DNA of 46,102 nucleotides, taken from Akkermansia sp. (lineage in GTDB: Bacteria; Verrucomicrobiota; Verrucomicrobiia; Verrucomicrobiales; Akkermansiaceae). Below the pieces are notes generated by a model. It was given only the letters and a program-made list of their open reading frames with translations, did not search any database and was not told the origin of the DNA. Made by a program: the position numbers and the translations under genes. Positions 43,501 through 46,102 of this stretch are shown piece after piece (positions within the stretch are counted from its first letter, which is position 1; each line of letters opens with the position of its first letter). The DNA is taken from positions 1 to 46,102 of the forward strand of contig JAKSOT010000007.1 in the NCBI GenBank assembly GCA_024405455.1, given 5' to 3'.

Positions 43501-43919
43501 GAGTTGAGCATGTCCCCGGTGCGCTTGCGCACGTTGTAGCCGGTTTGCTTGATTTCGGAGGGCAGCTTGGATTCCACGGCCTTGATGGCGTTGGAGACGT
43601 TCACCTGCGCCATGTCGTCGCTGGTGCCCACCTTGAAGATAAGGGTGAGGGAGTATGAGCCGTCGTTGCCGCAGGTGGAGTAGAAGTACTCCAGGTCGTC
43701 CATGCCGATGAGCTGTTCCTCCACGGGTGCGGCCACCACCTCCGCCACCTCTTCGGAGCTGGCGCCGGCGTAGTTCATGCGCACGGAGATGGTGGGCGGG
43801 GAAACCTCCGGGTATTCCGAGATGGGCATCTTGCTCAGGCACAGGATGCCGCCCAGCATCATCAGGATGGAGATGACGAAGGCGAACTTGGGACGGTGGA
43901 TGAAGAATTCGGAAAACAT
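40599..43919 (-). CDS. RND multidrug efflux pump, inner-membrane subunit (AcrB/MexF type)
   Basis: The 1106-residue protein has the HAE-1 layout: helix 1 (about 12-30), the porter domain, helices 2-6, a second porter domain and helices 8-12. The proton relay pair appears in [15 protein letters not shown] (two adjacent Asp of helix 4). Compared with AcrB (1049) it is longer. Much of the excess is a hydrophilic insertion between helix 7 and the second porter domain (about 557-610; [20 protein letters not shown]) before FIPTEDKG. It exchanges protons for drugs or similar compounds. It follows the adaptor by 22 bases. No outer-membrane channel gene is in the window; one may lie to the right. Confidence 0.95.
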   Translation of the reverse strand: MFSEFFIHRPKFAFVISILMMLGGILCLSKMPISEYPEVSPPTISVRMNYAGASSEEVAEVVAAPVEEQLIGMDDLEYFYSTCGNDGSYSLTLIFKVGTSDDMAQVNVSNAIKAVESKLPSEIKQTGYNVRKRTGDMLNSICFTCDENKMSILELSSWLRMNVKDVVCQVDGVSSADILPPRNYSMRVWMNTTRMNALNITPQDVRDAINAQNIQAAAGSVGSEDEQAYATFKVTATGRLKTAEQFGNIIVKRGENGHVTYLRDIATVELGSERNSGYSRLNGKNSVGMIIFRNNEANALATVLKVHDCIKGIEFPEGVEWTAAYDPTRAIDATMKESIFTLGLALALVIFVTFIFLQDWRATLIPAIAIPVSLLGAFMVMHVLGYSLNVLTMFGLILVIGSLVDDAIVVVENAMRLIQEEKLRPLDAAIKSMRQITGPVIATTLVTLAVYVPIAFYGGMVGVIYTQFSVTMCVALCFSTINALTLSPALCALILRPADKQPRRARVILFGPFNWALEKGRNFYLRVSGILVRNAWLTVLVVLLVLGANYLYYAGLPDFVMKPIGEMTGMTAKMEEIMKDPAKRAKFQAEQADRRYKPENLFIPRGLNNSFIPTEDKGALLAMVSMEGTATAKQRTDKVMRQVEERLSKIEGIDKYNAMSGFSITSGSGEQNGMIMIMLKPWDQRKDPELHVSKIAAKINAACSDIPEANIMAVTPPAIQGLGVTGGISLVLQGSGDATPVDLGNTAKILMERLMANQELVAMARTEYNAENPQVFLELDRAKAQALKVPVNTIFSTLQSVMSSYYVNDFTLYGFNFKVMIQGDTKDRRTADDILNQMVRNTDGEMVPLSAVCTLSYRMGPASYGRFNQLMSADITVMGKPGVGSGKVMRFIEDEIAKLNEEEKAAGNNRRWQAAWKDLSYQERQNEGQLGPLLAMAIIFAYLFLVAQYESWTTPVPVMLSVSVATLGALMGAQLYGLSLSIYVQLGLLMLIGLAAKNAILMVEFSKVDHETNGTRIQDAALNGARMRFRAVMMTAVSFIFGVVPLLVATGSGAASRVEIGVTTFYGMLLATCFGIFLVPALYSLFARMRDWTARKLGKEVPTPGK

Positions 43920-43941
43920 AGCCGTAAAATGGGGAAGGGGG

Positions 43942-45576
43942 TTATTGGGCGTTGGCGGGGGACACGGCGCAGCCGTCCTCCAGGTCTGCGAGGTTGGTGG
44001 TGATGACGGTCATGCCGGGCTCCAGCCCGTGGGTGACCGCGGTGAGCCCGTCGTCCGTGCTGCCGCCGATGATGACGTTCACGCGCCTGGCGTGGCCGTC
44101 CTCCATCACGTACACGTACTTGCCGCGCGTGTCTGTCAGGAGCGCCTGCGCCGGCACGGCCGCCACCTTGAACTGCGGGTTGCGGCGTATCTTGAGCGTG
44201 ACCACGCCGCCGGGGATGAGCTTGCCGTCCGCGTTGGGGAACTCCGCCCAGATGTTCTGCGTGTCGGTCTGCTCCTGCAGGTGGTTGTCGCAGAATGCAA
44301 TCTTGCCGGCCTCCTTGTAGGCCTGCCCGGTGGCGGTCACCAGCGTGATGTCCGCCTCCTTCACCAGTCGCCCGGCGTTGCCGAAGGCGCTCATGAGCGC
44401 GGTCTCGCTCAGCGGGAAGCGCACATAGACCGGGTTGGTCTGCACCACGATGGCCAGCGGCGTGCGCGTGGAGATGTAGGCACCCTCCGAGATTTTCGCG
44501 CGGCCGATGACACCGTCCATGGGCGCGCAGATGGTGCAGCGCGCCAGGTCGTCCTCCGCCACGCGCAGGGCGGCCTCCGCAGCGCGTTTCATGGCCTGGG
44601 CCTCACCCAGCGTGGCGCGTGCGCTCTCCAGCTCGTCCTTGCTGGAAGCGCTGCTCTTCACCAGGAATTTCTGGCGGTCGAATTTCTGCTTGGCATCGTG
44701 GATGCTAACGTCCAGCTGAGCGATGGCGGCCTTGCGCACATCCACCGCGGCCTGATAGTGTGTGGGGTCGATGCGGAAGAGCACGTCCCCCTTGTGGACC
44801 ATCTGACCCTCCTGGAAAGGCATTTCTTTGAGTAGGCCCTGCACCTGGGAGGTGATGAGCACCTTGTTGATGGCCTCCACCTGGGCGCCGGAAACGGTCA
44901 GCTCGGTGGGGTCCTCCATGAGCTTCACCTCGGCGGTTTCCACCTCCACGGGCTTGTCGGCCTCCTGGCCGGACTGCGTGGTGGTGCGCTCCACCTTCTC
45001 CTCCGGGAAGACGGGGATGACCGTGCCGCCCACGCGCGTCTTGTGGGAGCCGTCGGCAATCACGGTCTCGCCTTCCTGGATCCCGTCGTAGATGGCCTGG
45101 TGGCGGCCCTGCACGGTTCCGGCTATCACCTCCCTGCGGGAGACGGTGTTCTGGTCGTCGATGGTGTAGACGTAGGAGCCCGTGGAGTCGTGGTGTACGG
45201 CGGTGAGCGGCACCATCACCACTTCGGCGGTCTCGCGGAGCTTCACGTACACGGAGCTGATGCCCGCAGGCACCAGCTCCTGCTCCGCGTTGGGGAACTC
45301 CGCCCACAGCGTGTAGGTGTCGGAGCCGCCGCTGAGCAGGTTGTCCACAATCTTCACCTGACCCGCGCTGCCGTACTCCAGCCCGGCGGCGGTGCGGATG
45401 CGCACGTCCGCCAGTTTGCCGATTTCATTCGGCCCGCGGAAGATGGCGTTCACATCGTATTGGCTGAGCGGGAAGCGCACATAGATGGGGTCCACCTGGT
45501 TGATGACGGCCAGCTCCTCCGCCGGGGTGATGTAGTTGCCGGGGGAAACGAGCAGGCGGCCGATGCGCCCCGTCAC
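43942..45576 (-). CDS. RND periplasmic adaptor, second half of a fused double adaptor (after in-frame TAG)
   Basis: From the codon after TAG 45579-45577 this frame codes 544 residues: the rest of adaptor module 1 (barrel [20 protein letters not shown] and [17 protein letters not shown]), a linker of about 25 residues near 45000-44930, and then a complete second adaptor module ([20 protein letters not shown], hairpin, [23 protein letters not shown], membrane-proximal domain). The modules are clearly homologous to each other. A GTG directly after the stop could start translation, but the product would lack a signal peptide and half of module 1, so it is not expected to work alone. Gap to the pump gene is 22 bases. 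Confidence 0.8.
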   Translation of the reverse strand: MTGRIGRLLVSPGNYITPAEELAVINQVDPIYVRFPLSQYDVNAIFRGPNEIGKLADVRIRTAAGLEYGSAGQVKIVDNLLSGGSDTYTLWAEFPNAEQELVPAGISSVYVKLRETAEVVMVPLTAVHHDSTGSYVYTIDDQNTVSRREVIAGTVQGRHQAIYDGIQEGETVIADGSHKTRVGGTVIPVFPEEKVERTTTQSGQEADKPVEVETAEVKLMEDPTELTVSGAQVEAINKVLITSQVQGLLKEMPFQEGQMVHKGDVLFRIDPTHYQAAVDVRKAAIAQLDVSIHDAKQKFDRQKFLVKSSASSKDELESARATLGEAQAMKRAAEAALRVAEDDLARCTICAPMDGVIGRAKISEGAYISTRTPLAIVVQTNPVYVRFPLSETALMSAFGNAGRLVKEADITLVTATGQAYKEAGKIAFCDNHLQEQTDTQNIWAEFPNADGKLIPGGVVTLKIRRNPQFKVAAVPAQALLTDTRGKYVYVMEDGHARRVNVIIGGSTDDGLTAVTHGLEPGMTVITTNLADLEDGCAVSPANAQ

Positions 45577-46080
45577 CTACGCGCGGATGGTGCAATCTTC
45601 GAGGTTCTTCTTGGCGCGCACCAGCTCGGCCTCCGCAGCCACCTTCTTGGCGCGGCAGGTGGCCAGCGCCGCCACGGCCGTCTCGTACGCCTCCTGGCTG
45701 GCCGCCTGGTTGCCGGCCAGGGCCGACATGCGCTTCACGCGGTTCTGCGCGTACACCATGCGTTCCTCCAGCTCGGTGATGGCGGCCTCCGCCTGCTGCA
45801 CTGCAGCCTCGTAGCGCAGCGGGTCGATGCGCATCAGCACATCCCCCTTGTGCACCAGGCGCCCCTCCTTGAAATTCACCTCCTGCAGGTAGCCCTCCAC
45901 CGCGCAGTGGATGCTCACGGAATCGATGGCTTCCGTGGCGCCCACGCTCCTGCGGATGATGCGGTCCTGGCCCTTCACGGCCTTCTCCACCTGCACGCGC
46001 GGTGTCGCCGCTCCGGGCATCTGCCCCAGCGCCACCCCGCCCAGCAGCACCACCGCCGCCATTGCTTTCATGGTCTTCAT
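45577..46080 (-). CDS. RND periplasmic adaptor, N-terminal piece (ends at in-frame TAG)
   Basis: The 167-residue product has a signal peptide (KTMKAMAAVVLLGGVALGQM), the first lipoyl half (IHCAVEGYLQEVNFKEGRLV) and the alpha hairpin (about 75-160). It stops at TAG within CTIRA-stop-VTGRIGR. The corresponding place in module 2 reads [13 protein letters not shown], so the stop replaces the residue after Ala inside the second lipoyl half. Reading through gives one 712-codon gene. The break is a nonsense change, a programmed readthrough or an assembly error; one base substitution from TCG, CAG, AAG, TTG or TGG would produce it. The upstream 22 bases to the window end show no promoter. Confidence 0.78.
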   Translation of the reverse strand: MKTMKAMAAVVLLGGVALGQMPGAATPRVQVEKAVKGQDRIIRRSVGATEAIDSVSIHCAVEGYLQEVNFKEGRLVHKGDVLMRIDPLRYEAAVQQAEAAITELEERMVYAQNRVKRMSALAGNQAASQEAYETAVAALATCRAKKVAAEAELVRAKKNLEDCTIRA

Positions 46081-46102
46081 AGCCTTTGAAAATTGTTTCT
46101 TT

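Overview
The window looks like a chromosomal segment of a Gram-negative, high-GC member of the Verrucomicrobiota close to Akkermansia. The clues are a PEP-CTERM tail (Pro-Glu-Pro, hydrophobic helix, Arg cluster) on a broken gene near 2.7 kb, two secreted alpha-L-fucosidases of the sort that trim mucin or host glycans, envelope systems that need an outer membrane (RND pump, lipoprotein, AsmA-like protein), and gene starts that mostly lack a Shine-Dalgarno sequence. Genus assignment is inference from these features, not from a database search.

Region 1 (1-4.8 kb) is accessory DNA. It holds the start of a tyrosine recombinase, a GT61-type glycosyltransferase, a decayed PEP-CTERM gene, and an AT-rich island with a conserved-looking small protein, a one-helix membrane protein and a caspase-fold protease that overlap by ATGA. 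The recombinase and glycosyltransferase face away from each other across a 149-bp segment bounded by a perfect 13-bp inverted repeat. This is the arrangement of a phase-variable invertible promoter and is the most interesting feature here, with the membrane-protein/caspase pair second.

Region 2 (4.8-10.4 kb, minus strand) is a complete cecR-ybhG-ybhF-ybhS-ybhR type drug-export operon: TetR regulator with a double operator, membrane fusion protein, tandem-NBD ATPase and two ABC-2 permeases. A repeat-rich 400-bp intergenic region follows, then a solitary AbiEi-like winged-helix protein (plus strand).

Region 3 (11.8-21.2 kb, minus strand) is nusA-infB-rbfA followed by an AsmA-like giant and a cardiolipin synthase. 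A strong sigma-70 promoter lies upstream of nusA, and an intrinsic terminator sits between that promoter and the nusA start codon, suggesting attenuation.

Region 4 (21.2-35.9 kb, minus strand) is a run of ten closely spaced genes: gldA-gldF-gldG-DUF4340, two GH29 fucosidases, prmA, tsaB, a YkgJ-type cysteine cluster protein and a very large ABC transporter fusion. Most junctions are 4-bp overlaps or short gaps, so they may share one transcript.

Region 5 (36-46.1 kb) has a thioredoxin-fold secreted protein and a lipoprotein (minus), mutL and a NUDIX hydrolase (plus), and an RND efflux pump with an unusual adaptor (minus). The adaptor is two membrane-fusion modules fused in one reading frame, and that frame is broken by an in-frame TAG.

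No tRNA, rRNA, CRISPR array or insertion sequence was seen.
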